Shown in pieces: positions 1-6,366 of a DNA stretch of 8,103 nt. The notes under the pieces are model-generated. The model did not search any database. It saw nothing but the letters and a program-made list of their open reading frames with translations, and had not been told where the DNA came from. The position numbers and the translations under genes were made by a program. The stretch's first letter is position 1; the number at the start of each line of letters is the position of its first letter. This stretch comes from Aquificota bacterium (lineage in GTDB: Bacteria > Aquificota > Aquificia > Aquificales > Aquificaceae): positions 1-8,103 of the forward strand of contig JAJRQX010000204.1 in the NCBI GenBank assembly GCA_024280065.1, given 5' to 3'.

Positions 1-72
1 ATGGATCAGGTGAGGGAGTTAGAAAACCAGCTCAAGGAGATAGAGAAGAAGCTGGAGGAACTCAAGGTTTGA
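1..72 (+). CDS. 3' end of a coding region with coiled-coil tail (partial or very short)
   Basis: An open frame runs from the first base of the window to a TGA at 70-72 and encodes 23 residues, MDQVRELENQLKEIEKKLEE followed by LKV. Hydrophobic residues V4, L7, L11, I14, L18 and L21 follow a perfect 4-3-4-3 heptad spacing, and the rest is mostly Glu and Lys, so this is a short amphipathic coiled coil. The first codon happens to be ATG, but the window edge cuts the upstream context, so it is more likely the C-terminal end of a longer protein than a complete 23-residue peptide. It converges on the outer-membrane protein gene, with 45 bases between the two stops. No function can be assigned. Confidence 0.55.
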   Translation: MDQVRELENQLKEIEKKLEELKV

Positions 73-91
73 GGTCCTGAGAACAAAGAAC

Positions 92-110
92 GGAGGGGCC
101 CTCCCCCTCC
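92..110 (-). terminator. GC-rich hairpin, probable terminator of the outer-membrane protein gene
   Basis: GGAGGGG (92-98) and CCCCTCC (104-110) form a perfect 7-base-pair stem with a 5-base loop. On the minus strand the hairpin lies 7 bases after the stop of the outer-membrane protein gene and is followed by the T-rich run CGTTCTTTGTTCTC, which fits an intrinsic terminator with an imperfect U tract. On the plus strand the following bases (CGCGGTTTCAGAA) are less T-rich, so use by the gene ending at 72 is possible but weaker. Confidence 0.6.
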
Positions 111-117
111 CGCGGTT

Positions 118-1437
118 TCAGAACTCCCAGTTGAGGCCCAAGGATATGGAGTCCTGGTACATCTTGGCTCCAGCAAGGACCTGACAGTTCGTTCCTGCGG
201 CGCAGGCTTCAACCTTCTTCTCCAGAGCCCTAACGTAGGAAAGGTCAACGCTGAAGGTTTCGGTGAACCTATATCCCAGACCGAGGGTTATATGGTGCTC
301 CGCTATGGCAGGGAAGCCTACGAGATTAAACCAGGCCTTATGAAACTCTGAGAAGGGGGCTGCGAGGTTTGGTATGTTTCCAGGAGGAGGTAGGGTTGTG
401 TCCTTGTCTCCTCCCCTTATCGGGCTCCTCCCGTAGTTCCAACCTATGCGCAAGGCAAGTTTGTCAGTAGGTTTGTACTCTCCACCTACGGCGAAAACCC
501 ACTGGTCCTTCCACCCGAAGTGCTTGTATCCATCCGCACCTTCCCAGTTTATCCATCTGATATCAAGACCGACCCTCAGGTTGTTAAGGGGTGAGGCTCC
601 TACACCGAAGGCAACCTCCTGGGGTTGTGTGAGCTTGAGGTCTTCATAAATATTGTTAGGGTCTATCTGCTGGTTGTCAGAATCAAACACATTCCTGTAC
701 TTCATTGAAACGGGAGACTGGTAGGTTATACCCGCATACAGGAAGTCCCCGAAGTTCAGAGAAGCCCCCACCTGAAAGCCTATGCCGAGCGTCTGGTACT
801 GCCCGCCGCTTGCGTTCCAGCACTGGTCAAGTTCGGGAACACTATCTGGATCCCCAGGCGTATCTGCACACATAACGGCACCCATATCCAGCGAGCCCCA
901 TGCGAGGTGGGGAGCAAAGGAGACGCTTATCATCTCGTTAACCTTAAAGGCGACCGCGGGGATTATCCTCATGAACTGAAAGGTGGTGTGCATCTGGGAA
1001 AGGCCAGGGTTTTTGTCCCTGTAATCTACACCCATACCCGAAACACCGAAGGCTCCAAGGCCGAAGGTAAGTCTATCGCTTAGCCTGTGGACTATACCTA
1101 TTTCAGGAACAACGAAGAGGTCCGCCCTGCTCTTTACATAACCTGTGTCGTAAGGGTTAGGAGCACCACCAGCTGTATTCTGGACAAACCCCTTACTCCT
1201 TCCCTTTACCTTCGGCATAAACAGTATCCCGCCGAACTGGACCGTAAACTTATTCTCCATTACACCCATCCAGGCGGGGTTCCTGAATATGGAGTCAACG
1301 GGTCCTACGGGAAGGCCCACACCTATACCGCCCATAGCCCTTGAGGCGGGTGTGAGACCTATAAGGTTGTCACCGTTCGTGGCAAAGCTAACAGCAACCG
1401 TTGACAGGACCGCACCTATAAGTAAACTCTTTCTCAT
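118..1437 (-). CDS. FadL/OmpP1/TodX-family outer-membrane beta-barrel protein
   Basis: The 439-residue product begins with a classic signal peptide: MRK, a hydrophobic stretch, then a likely signal peptidase I site after SFA at about residue 19. The mature N-terminus TNGDNLIGLTPASRAMGG resembles the N-terminal plug of FadL-type transporters, which carry fatty acids or other hydrophobic compounds across the outer membrane. The rest alternates short polar and aromatic beta-strand-like segments and ends in WEF, the C-terminal aromatic typical of barrels assembled by the BAM complex. Two cysteine pairs in predicted loops (C190/C206 and C412/C418) could form disulfides. The start is supported by a strong Shine-Dalgarno, AGGAGGT, six bases before ATG. 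It lies downstream of rimO on the same strand but has its own 117-base upstream region, so separate control is likely. The substrate is unknown. The family call is by residue pattern, not by a search. Confidence 0.82.
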   Translation of the reverse strand: MRKSLLIGAVLSTVAVSFATNGDNLIGLTPASRAMGGIGVGLPVGPVDSIFRNPAWMGVMENKFTVQFGGILFMPKVKGRSKGFVQNTAGGAPNPYDTGYVKSRADLFVVPEIGIVHRLSDRLTFGLGAFGVSGMGVDYRDKNPGLSQMHTTFQFMRIIPAVAFKVNEMISVSFAPHLAWGSLDMGAVMCADTPGDPDSVPELDQCWNASGGQYQTLGIGFQVGASLNFGDFLYAGITYQSPVSMKYRNVFDSDNQQIDPNNIYEDLKLTQPQEVAFGVGASPLNNLRVGLDIRWINWEGADGYKHFGWKDQWVFAVGGEYKPTDKLALRIGWNYGRSPIRGGDKDTTLPPPGNIPNLAAPFSEFHKAWFNLVGFPAIAEHHITLGLGYRFTETFSVDLSYVRALEKKVEACAAGTNCQVLAGAKMYQDSISLGLNWEF

Positions 1438-1443
1438 CTTCAG

Positions 1444-1450
1444 ACCTCCT
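1444..1450 (-). promoter_or_regulatory. strong Shine-Dalgarno of the outer-membrane protein gene
   Basis: On the minus strand the sequence reads AGGAGGT, six bases before the ATG at 1437. It is the only well-placed, strong ribosome binding site in the window; the other gene starts lack one. It fixes the start of the outer-membrane protein. Confidence 0.85.
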
Positions 1451-1452
1451 TC

Positions 1453-1469
1453 CTTCGGTTTCTCCGAAG
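1453..1469 (-). promoter_or_regulatory. leader hairpin immediately upstream of the Shine-Dalgarno
   Basis: CTTCGG (1453-1458) and CCGAAG (1464-1469) form a 6-base-pair inverted repeat around a 5-base loop. On the minus strand it ends two bases before the AGGAGGT, so in the mRNA it would be a 5' leader hairpin leaving the ribosome site free. If transcription started at the nearer -10-like box (TAAAAT, 1475 to 1470) the upstream arm would be largely missing. In that case the repeat could instead be a DNA operator. The role is unproven. Confidence 0.4.
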
Positions 1470-1482
1470 ATTTTAAACCTCT

Positions 1483-1550
1483 TTCAGAAGTGCTTATGTT
1501 TTCTATTTCTTATGTTCTGAAAACGTTGAGTTATATTCGTATATTCTGAA
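1483..1550. promoter_or_regulatory. three TTCWGAA palindromes at about 30-base spacing, candidate operators
   Basis: The near-palindrome TTCWGAA occurs as TTCAGAA at 1483-1489 and TTCTGAA at 1515-1521 and 1544-1550. Start-to-start distances are 32 and 29 bases, close to three helical turns, so the sites would face the same side of DNA. The two right-hand copies share a longer match, TATGTTCTGAAAAC versus TATATTCTGAAACC, 12 of 14 bases. They fill the region between rimO and the outer-membrane protein gene. A TATAAC -10-like box on the minus strand (1535 to 1530) falls between the two right-hand copies. I cannot name the regulator. Confidence 0.4.
1493..1516. repeat. short direct repeat CTTATGTT, two copies 16 bases apart
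   Basis: CTTATGTT occurs at 1493-1500 and again at 1509-1516 in the same orientation, in the AT-rich region upstream of the outer-membrane protein gene. The second copy runs directly into the middle TTCTGAA palindrome. It may be part of a regulator site or simply low-complexity AT-rich sequence. Confidence 0.4.
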
Positions 1551-1554
1551 ACCC

Positions 1555-2826
1555 TTATACGACCCTCCCGCCCAGGTCGTAGTCAGACGCCTGGGTTATC
1601 TCCACCTCCACCATATCACCCTCCCTCAGGCTTCCGAGCTCGTTGTCTATGTAAACGTTTCCATCCACCTCGGGTGCGTGTATGTAGGCCCTACCTTTGG
1701 GAACTGTTGTGAACTCCTCAGAAAAACCGTCTATAAGTACTTTAACCCTCTTTCCGATCATCGCTTCATTCTTAGACTTAGTTATACGCCTCTGGACCTC
1801 CATCAGGGCTTTCCTCCTTTCCTCCTTCACCTCCTGAGGGATCGGGTCCCCAAGGTTCCAGGCTGCGGTTTTCTCCTCCCTTGAGTAGGTGAAGACTCCT
1901 ACCCAGTGGAAGTGCCCTTCTTCAACGAAGCCGAGGAGCTTTTCAAAGTCCTCCTCTTCTTCCGTTGGATAACCCACTATGAAGGTGGTCCTGAGAACCG
2001 CATCAGGTATGTGCTTTCTTACTCTCTCCACCATGTCTTTTACGAACCTCTCTCCGTAGCCCCTTCTCATGCTCTTCAGGACCTTGGTTGATACGTGCTG
2101 TAGGGGTATATCAAAGTAAGGGAGGACCTTTCCCGAGTCCGCAACGAACCTTATAAGGTCTTCACTCACTTCCGTTGGGTAGAGGTAAAGGAGCCTTATC
2201 CACTCTATACCCTCAACCCTCTCAAGCTCCCTAAGAAGATCTACGAGCCTGAACTCACCGTAGAGGTCCTTCCCGTAGTAGGTGGTATCCTGGGATATGA
2301 TGTTTATTTCCTTAACGCCCGAGTCGGCTATCCTCCTCGCCTCCTCAACTATCTCCTCAATAGGTCTTGACCTGTGCCTTCCCCTTATCTTCGGTATGGC
2401 ACAGAAGGAACAGGACCTGTTGCAACCCTCAGCTATCTTTATGTAGGCGTAAGACTTCGGTGTGGTCAGGACCCTGTGGACGGGGGAGTACCTGGGCTTT
2501 AAGCCCAGATGTTTCAGGACCTCTCCCCAGCTCTCTGTCCCGAAGAAGGCCTCTATCTCCGGGAGTTCCCTCTCAAGCTCTTCTTTGTATCTTTCAACAA
2601 GGCAACCCAAAGCTATAACTCTCTTTCCCGTCTCCGCCATCTCAAGGAGGGTCTCCACGGACTCCCTCTTGGCCTCCTCTATGAAACCGCAGGTGTTCAC
2701 TATAATTAGGTCCGCAGAATCAAGGTCCGGTGTTATCTCAAGTCCTGCACCTTTCAGATGGGCTAAGAGGACCTCCGTGTCCACTAAGTTCTTAGCACAC
2801 CCAAGGCTGACCACAAACGCCTTCAT
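1555..2826 (-). CDS. rimO: ribosomal protein S12 methylthiotransferase RimO
   Basis: RimO is a cytoplasmic radical-SAM enzyme with two [4Fe-4S] clusters that adds a methylthio group to a conserved Asp of ribosomal protein S12. The 423-residue product has the family's usual length and order. The N-terminal methylthiotransferase domain carries cluster ligands C10 (in SLGCAKNLVDTE), C46 (VNTCGF) and C75 (ALGC). The radical-SAM core has C135-x3-C139-x2-C142 in EGCNRSCSFCAIP. A C-terminal TRAM domain spans roughly residues 355-423. The SLGCAKNLVDTE opening and the DYDLGGRV ending separate it from MiaB, the related tRNA enzyme. The ATG at 2826 gives an N-terminus that starts directly with the first beta-strand, as expected. 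No Shine-Dalgarno is visible; the sequence before the start is CTATTATTATTCCC, with a TATTAT box (2839 to 2834) seven bases upstream. It diverges from valS, and the outer-membrane protein gene follows it. Confidence 0.95.
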   Translation of the reverse strand: MKAFVVSLGCAKNLVDTEVLLAHLKGAGLEITPDLDSADLIIVNTCGFIEEAKRESVETLLEMAETGKRVIALGCLVERYKEELERELPEIEAFFGTESWGEVLKHLGLKPRYSPVHRVLTTPKSYAYIKIAEGCNRSCSFCAIPKIRGRHRSRPIEEIVEEARRIADSGVKEINIISQDTTYYGKDLYGEFRLVDLLRELERVEGIEWIRLLYLYPTEVSEDLIRFVADSGKVLPYFDIPLQHVSTKVLKSMRRGYGERFVKDMVERVRKHIPDAVLRTTFIVGYPTEEEEDFEKLLGFVEEGHFHWVGVFTYSREEKTAAWNLGDPIPQEVKEERRKALMEVQRRITKSKNEAMIGKRVKVLIDGFSEEFTTVPKGRAYIHAPEVDGNVYIDNELGSLREGDMVEVEITQASDYDLGGRVV

Positions 2827-2861
2827 GGGAATAATAATAGTTCATATATAATTTCCTCATC
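2827..2861. promoter_or_regulatory. divergent rimO/valS promoter region, candidate leaderless starts
   Basis: Only 35 bases separate the two start codons, and they are far more AT-rich than the flanking genes. On the plus strand TATAAT (2847-2852) lies nine bases before the valS ATG. On the minus strand TATTAT (2839 to 2834) lies seven bases before the rimO ATG. No Shine-Dalgarno precedes either start. If these boxes are -10 elements, both transcripts would begin at or within a few bases of the start codon, and the two promoters would be mutually exclusive on the same DNA. Recognisable -35 hexamers are absent. Confidence 0.5.
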
Positions 2862-5800
2862 ATGAAGGACATCGGCGAGTACAGGCACAGGGAGATAGAA
2901 GAGAGGTGGTCAAGGTTCTGGATAGAGAAAGCTATATACCACGTTGAAAAACCTGATCCTAAGAGGAAGTTCTCCATAGTGATACCTCCGCCGAATGTCA
3001 CAGGTTCGCTCCACATGGGCCACGCCCTAAACGCCACCCTCCAAGACATAATAGCCAGATGGCAGAGAATGAAGGGCCGTCAGGTTGTCTGGGTGCCGGG
3101 TTTTGACCACGCGGGTATAGCAACCCAGTATGTGGTGGAGAGACAGATCCAGGAGGAAGGAAAGAGCAGGCTTGAGCTGGGAAGGGAGGAGTTCCTAAAA
3201 AGAGTCTGGGAGTGGGTACCCAGGTCAAGGGAGGCTATAAGGACCCAGTTTGAAAAACTGGGGGTTTCGGTTGACTGGAAGAGGGAGAGGTTCACCCTTG
3301 ATGAAGGCTTCTCAAGGGCTGTCAGAAGGGCCTTCAGGGAGCTTTACGAGGCGGGCCTGATATACAGGGGTGAGTACATAGTGAACTGGTGCCCGAGGGA
3401 CAGGACCGCCCTCTCGGACCTTGAGGTGGAGCATGAAGAGGAGAAAGGAAAGCTCTGGTATATCAGGTATCCTCTTGAAGACGGGTCGGGCTATATAACC
3501 GTTGCGACCACGAGACCAGAGACGATGCTCGGGGACACCGCGGTTGCGGTCCACCCTGAGGACATTAGATACAAGCACCTCATAGGTAAGAGGGTAAGGC
3601 TCCCTCTCGTGAGCTGGAAGAGGAGAACATTGTCGGGTGAAGAGGTGGATGAGCTCATACCCATAATAGCGGACGAGAGGGTGAAGATGGAGTTCGGGAC
3701 CGGAGCGGTAAAGGTAACCCCCGCCCACGACCCCAACGACTTTGAGATAGGCAAGGACCACAAGCTACCCTTCGTAAAAGTGATGGACGAAGGGGCTAGA
3801 ATGAACGAGAACGCGGGGGAGTTCGCAGGCCTTGATAGATATGAGGCGAGGAGAAGGATAGTGGAAAGACTCAGGGAAGAGGGACTCCTTGAGAAGGAAG
3901 AGGACTACGTTCACTCGGTGGGTAAGTGTTACAGGTGCAAGACGGTCGTTGAGCCCATGGTCTCCGTCCAGTGGTTCGTTAGGGTTACGGACCCGAGGAT
4001 AAGAAGCACTTCCATAAAGGTGGTTGAGGAGGGGCTTCTTGAGAAGGAAGAGAGAGAGGTCCACCTTCAGCTGGCGGAAGTCCAGGGTCTAACGGTGACG
4101 GTCCCCGTGGTTGATGATGTCTCGGGCCACACGAAGGCGGTCGTCGTCCTCTCAGAAGGCGTGGAGTTCCTGGCGGGGGTGAGAGAAGGAGAGCTCGCCT
4201 ACATATACTACCCTGAGGGGAGGAAGGACATACTTGAAAGGGCAAAGGAGCTTGCTTACAGGTTTGCGGAAAAGGGAGGCTTTGAGTTTCTCATAGGTCT
4301 TGAGGGTGAGTTCTCAGTGATCAGGCAGGGCTTGGAGACCAGGATAGATAGAGGCAAATACCTTCTGGTCCATGAAGGAGGAAAGCTGAACCTATACGAT
4401 GGAGACACCCTGAGACACATTCAGGTAATTGAAACGGGCCAGGCCCGTCTTGAACCCGCCCAGAAGTCCATAAAGGTTAAGGTTGAGAGGAAGAAGAGTG
4501 TGCTTGAGAGGAAAAGACAGGTCTTCTTCATACCAGAACACTGGAAAAAGTTCTACCTTGACTGGATGTACAACCTGAAGGACTGGTGCATATCCCGTCA
4601 GATCTGGTGGGGCCACAGAATACCGGTCTGGTACTGTGAGGACTGCAGGAGCGTGAACGTCTTTACGGACGATGACTTTGACAGGCCATACGACAAGATA
4701 ATCTTCAACCTGATAGCGGACGGAAAGATAGGGAACGAGTTTACCCCGGAGGAGATAGAGAAGGTCCTGAAGTCTCCGAACTTTGTTCACCCGGAGATGA
4801 CGGTCCTTGAGTTTTACAAGAAGTTTGCCTTCCATAAATACCACTCAACGGATATGGACGCAAACTCTTTGAGGCTCTTCTTCACCCAGGAAGCGAACCC
4901 CGTGGCGATGCTCACCCCAGGTATCTCAACGAGAGGCCTGTACAGATACGATCCGAAGACTAAGAGGTGGAGGATGGTCTTAAGGTGTAAGAGGTGCGGT
5001 TCAGAGAACCTCAAACAGGAGGAGGACGTCCTTGACACCTGGTTCTCCTCCGCCCTTTGGCCCTTTGGCGTCTTCGGGTGGCCCGAAAATACGGAGGATA
5101 TAAGGAGCCTGTACCCCACCGATCTCCTCGTTACAGGTTTTGACATAATCTTCTTCTGGGTAGCCCGCATGATAATGATGGGAACCTACTTCATGAAGGA
5201 CATACCTTTCTCGGACGTTTACGTCCACGCCCTTGTAAGGGACGAGAAGGGCCAGAAGATGTCAAAGACCAAGGGGAACGTCATAGACCCCCTTGACATA
5301 ATTGAGAAATACGGAGCGGACGCCCTCAGGTTCACCTTAGCTATCCTCACCGTTCAGGGCAGGGACATAAGGCTCTCTGAAAAAAGGTTTGAGGGATACA
5401 AGCACTTCGCCAACAAGATATGGAACGCCTCAAGGTACATCCTCATGAACACACCGGACGACTTCCTCTCAAGGATCCCCTACATGGCTCAGATGAGACC
5501 CGAGGACAGGTGGATCTTGACGAGATTGAACGAAACAGCGGAAGCTGTAAACAAAGCTTTGGAAAACTACGACTTCTCAAAGGCGGCCCACGCTATATAC
5601 GAGTTCTTCTGGAGTGACTTCTGCGACTGGTACATAGAGATGACCAAGGAGAGGGTTTACAGAAAGGCCCCTGAGGAAAACGAGGAAGAGAGGACCAGGG
5701 TAGAGGCAGAGAGGACAACAGCCCTCTACACGCTCCACTACGTCCTTGAGAAGGCCCTCAGGATCCTGCACCCCTTCATGCCTTTCATAACGGAGGAGAT

Positions 5801-6356
5801 ATGGCATAGGTTACCTTCCGCAGACGGCGAGACCATATCCCTTAAAGAGTTCCCCGAAAAGAGACAGGACGAGATGTTCCCGGAGGACGCGGGGAAGATA
5901 GAGAGATTAAGGGAGATAGTAACCGCAGTAAGGTCTTTAAGGTCCGACCTCCAGATAGAGCCTTCAAAGAGGCTGAAGGCTTACTACAGGACAGAAAGGA
6001 GAGAGACGAAAACCTTGGTTGAGGAGCTAAAGCACCACATACTCAACCTCGCGAGGCTTGAGGCCTTTGAGGAGGTCAGCGGGAAACCCGAAGGAACCGT
6101 CTCCACCTTCTCGGGGGACCTTGAGATATTCCTCTCCGTTGAGGGCGAGGTGGACATAGGAAGGCTCAAGGAAACCTACAGAAGGAGAAGGGAGAAGGTA
6201 CTCTCGGAGCTTGAGAGGGTGAACAGGAAGCTCTCCAACGAGAACTTTCTGAAGAAGGCCCCCCAGGAGGTGGTTGAGAAGGAGAGGAGGATAAAGGAGG
6301 AGCTTGAAGAGGAACTTATGAAGATAGACAGGGTCTTGAGTATACTTGAGGACTAA
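2862..6356 (+). CDS. valS: valyl-tRNA synthetase (ValRS) with two large extra segments
   Basis: This class I synthetase charges tRNA-Val with valine in the cytoplasm. Visible landmarks in order are PPPNVTGSLHMGH (HIGH motif at 51-54); the CP1 editing domain with TTRPETMLGDTAVAV (216-230) and GTGAVKVTPAHDPNDF (279-294); GKCYRCKTVVEP (C356/C359); DWCISRQIWWGHRIPVWYC (574-592); the zinc-ribbon pairs CEDC (592-595) and CKRC (709-712); DVLDTWFSSALWPF (722-735); KMSKTKGN (799-806); an anticodon-binding domain with DWYIEMTKERVY; and a C-terminal coiled-coil arm (about 1100-1164). The 1164-residue length well exceeds the usual 860-960. The excess lies in two segments, about 392-553 and 600-703, with no frameshift and similar codon use, so the gene looks intact. 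The N-terminus starts where the family does. There is no Shine-Dalgarno. The pseudo-receiver gene follows after 10 bases. Confidence 0.96.
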   Translation: MKDIGEYRHREIEERWSRFWIEKAIYHVEKPDPKRKFSIVIPPPNVTGSLHMGHALNATLQDIIARWQRMKGRQVVWVPGFDHAGIATQYVVERQIQEEGKSRLELGREEFLKRVWEWVPRSREAIRTQFEKLGVSVDWKRERFTLDEGFSRAVRRAFRELYEAGLIYRGEYIVNWCPRDRTALSDLEVEHEEEKGKLWYIRYPLEDGSGYITVATTRPETMLGDTAVAVHPEDIRYKHLIGKRVRLPLVSWKRRTLSGEEVDELIPIIADERVKMEFGTGAVKVTPAHDPNDFEIGKDHKLPFVKVMDEGARMNENAGEFAGLDRYEARRRIVERLREEGLLEKEEDYVHSVGKCYRCKTVVEPMVSVQWFVRVTDPRIRSTSIKVVEEGLLEKEEREVHLQLAEVQGLTVTVPVVDDVSGHTKAVVVLSEGVEFLAGVREGELAYIYYPEGRKDILERAKELAYRFAEKGGFEFLIGLEGEFSVIRQGLETRIDRGKYLLVHEGGKLNLYDGDTLRHIQVIETGQARLEPAQKSIKVKVERKKSVLERKRQVFFIPEHWKKFYLDWMYNLKDWCISRQIWWGHRIPVWYCEDCRSVNVFTDDDFDRPYDKIIFNLIADGKIGNEFTPEEIEKVLKSPNFVHPEMTVLEFYKKFAFHKYHSTDMDANSLRLFFTQEANPVAMLTPGISTRGLYRYDPKTKRWRMVLRCKRCGSENLKQEEDVLDTWFSSALWPFGVFGWPENTEDIRSLYPTDLLVTGFDIIFFWVARMIMMGTYFMKDIPFSDVYVHALVRDEKGQKMSKTKGNVIDPLDIIEKYGADALRFTLAILTVQGRDIRLSEKRFEGYKHFANKIWNASRYILMNTPDDFLSRIPYMAQMRPEDRWILTRLNETAEAVNKALENYDFSKAAHAIYEFFWSDFCDWYIEMTKERVYRKAPEENEEERTRVEAERTTALYTLHYVLEKALRILHPFMPFITEEIWHRLPSADGETISLKEFPEKRQDEMFPEDAGKIERLREIVTAVRSLRSDLQIEPSKRLKAYYRTERRETKTLVEELKHHILNLARLEAFEEVSGKPEGTVSTFSGDLEIFLSVEGEVDIGRLKETYRRRREKVLSELERVNRKLSNENFLKKAPQEVVEKERRIKEELEEELMKIDRVLSILED
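3888..4052 (+). repeat. 15-base direct repeat inside valS at the edge of the first extra segment
   Basis: CTTGAGAAGGAAGAG occurs exactly at 3888-3902 and 4038-4052, 150 bases apart, within a looser match of 30 of 39 bases. At the protein level EEGLLEKEE occurs at residues 339-347 and 389-397. The first copy is in the normal ValRS position before the HSVGKC motif. The second marks the start of the extra segment. Glu/Lys-rich sequence makes chance resemblance possible. Confidence 0.45.
4035..4520 (+). other. ValRS extra segment 1, about 160 residues, unknown fold
   Basis: In ordinary ValRS the motif QWFV is followed by about 20-30 residues and then the FIPERWKKTYLDWM-type stretch. Here QWFV is at 370-373 but FIPEHWKKFYLDWM does not begin until 556. 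The added residues, about 392-553, include predicted beta-rich stretches (LTVTVPVVDD, TKAVVVLSEG), a helical stretch (DILERAKELAYRFAEKGG) and a basic tail (KSIKVKVERKKS). They contain no cysteines and no intein splice-junction residues (no HN followed by C, S or T). The segment sits where the editing domain returns to the catalytic core, a place where an added module could contact tRNA or a partner. No family is recognised. Confidence 0.7.
4659..4970 (+). other. ValRS extra segment 2, about 100 residues, inside the zinc ribbon
   Basis: In typical ValRS the two CxxC pairs of the zinc ribbon are separated by roughly 15-20 residues. Here CEDC (592-595) and CKRC (709-712) are 113 residues apart. 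The intervening stretch (about 600-703) contains acidic and aromatic-rich sequence, a helix-prone part (TPEEIEKVLKSP, TVLEFYKKF), HKYHSTDMDANSLRLFF, and a YRYDPKTKRW stretch leading back to CKRC. The flanking catalytic motifs are intact, so the segment probably projects from the zinc knob as a loop or small domain. No known domain is recognised. Confidence 0.68.
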
Positions 6357-6366
6357 TATCTGTACC

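Noticed and set aside
92..110. G-quadruplex on the minus strand in the G-rich hairpin arm
   Set aside because: Only two or three usable G tracts are present before the C-rich arm, and a perfect hairpin explains the sequence better.
2462..2851. 129-residue open frame antisense to rimO
   Set aside because: It lies wholly opposite a clearly conserved gene, has Ser/Arg/Pro-rich composition typical of a shadow frame, and shows no recognisable motif.
3312..3761. 149-residue open frame antisense to valS, and a similar 150-residue one at 4392-4844
   Set aside because: Both are mirror frames of conserved or intact ValRS coding sequence with no domain pattern or start signals. The length is explained by codon bias.
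4035..4970. Intein(s) in valS
   Set aside because: The extra segments do not begin with Cys/Ser/Thr at a conserved catalytic motif, do not end in His-Asn before Cys/Ser/Thr, and show no homing-endonuclease motifs.
6346..6366. Upstream TTG start for the pseudo-receiver overlapping valS
   Set aside because: It would add seven residues (MRTNICT) before the first receiver beta-strand. The ATG at 6367 gives the normal N-terminus and a suitable -10-like box upstream.
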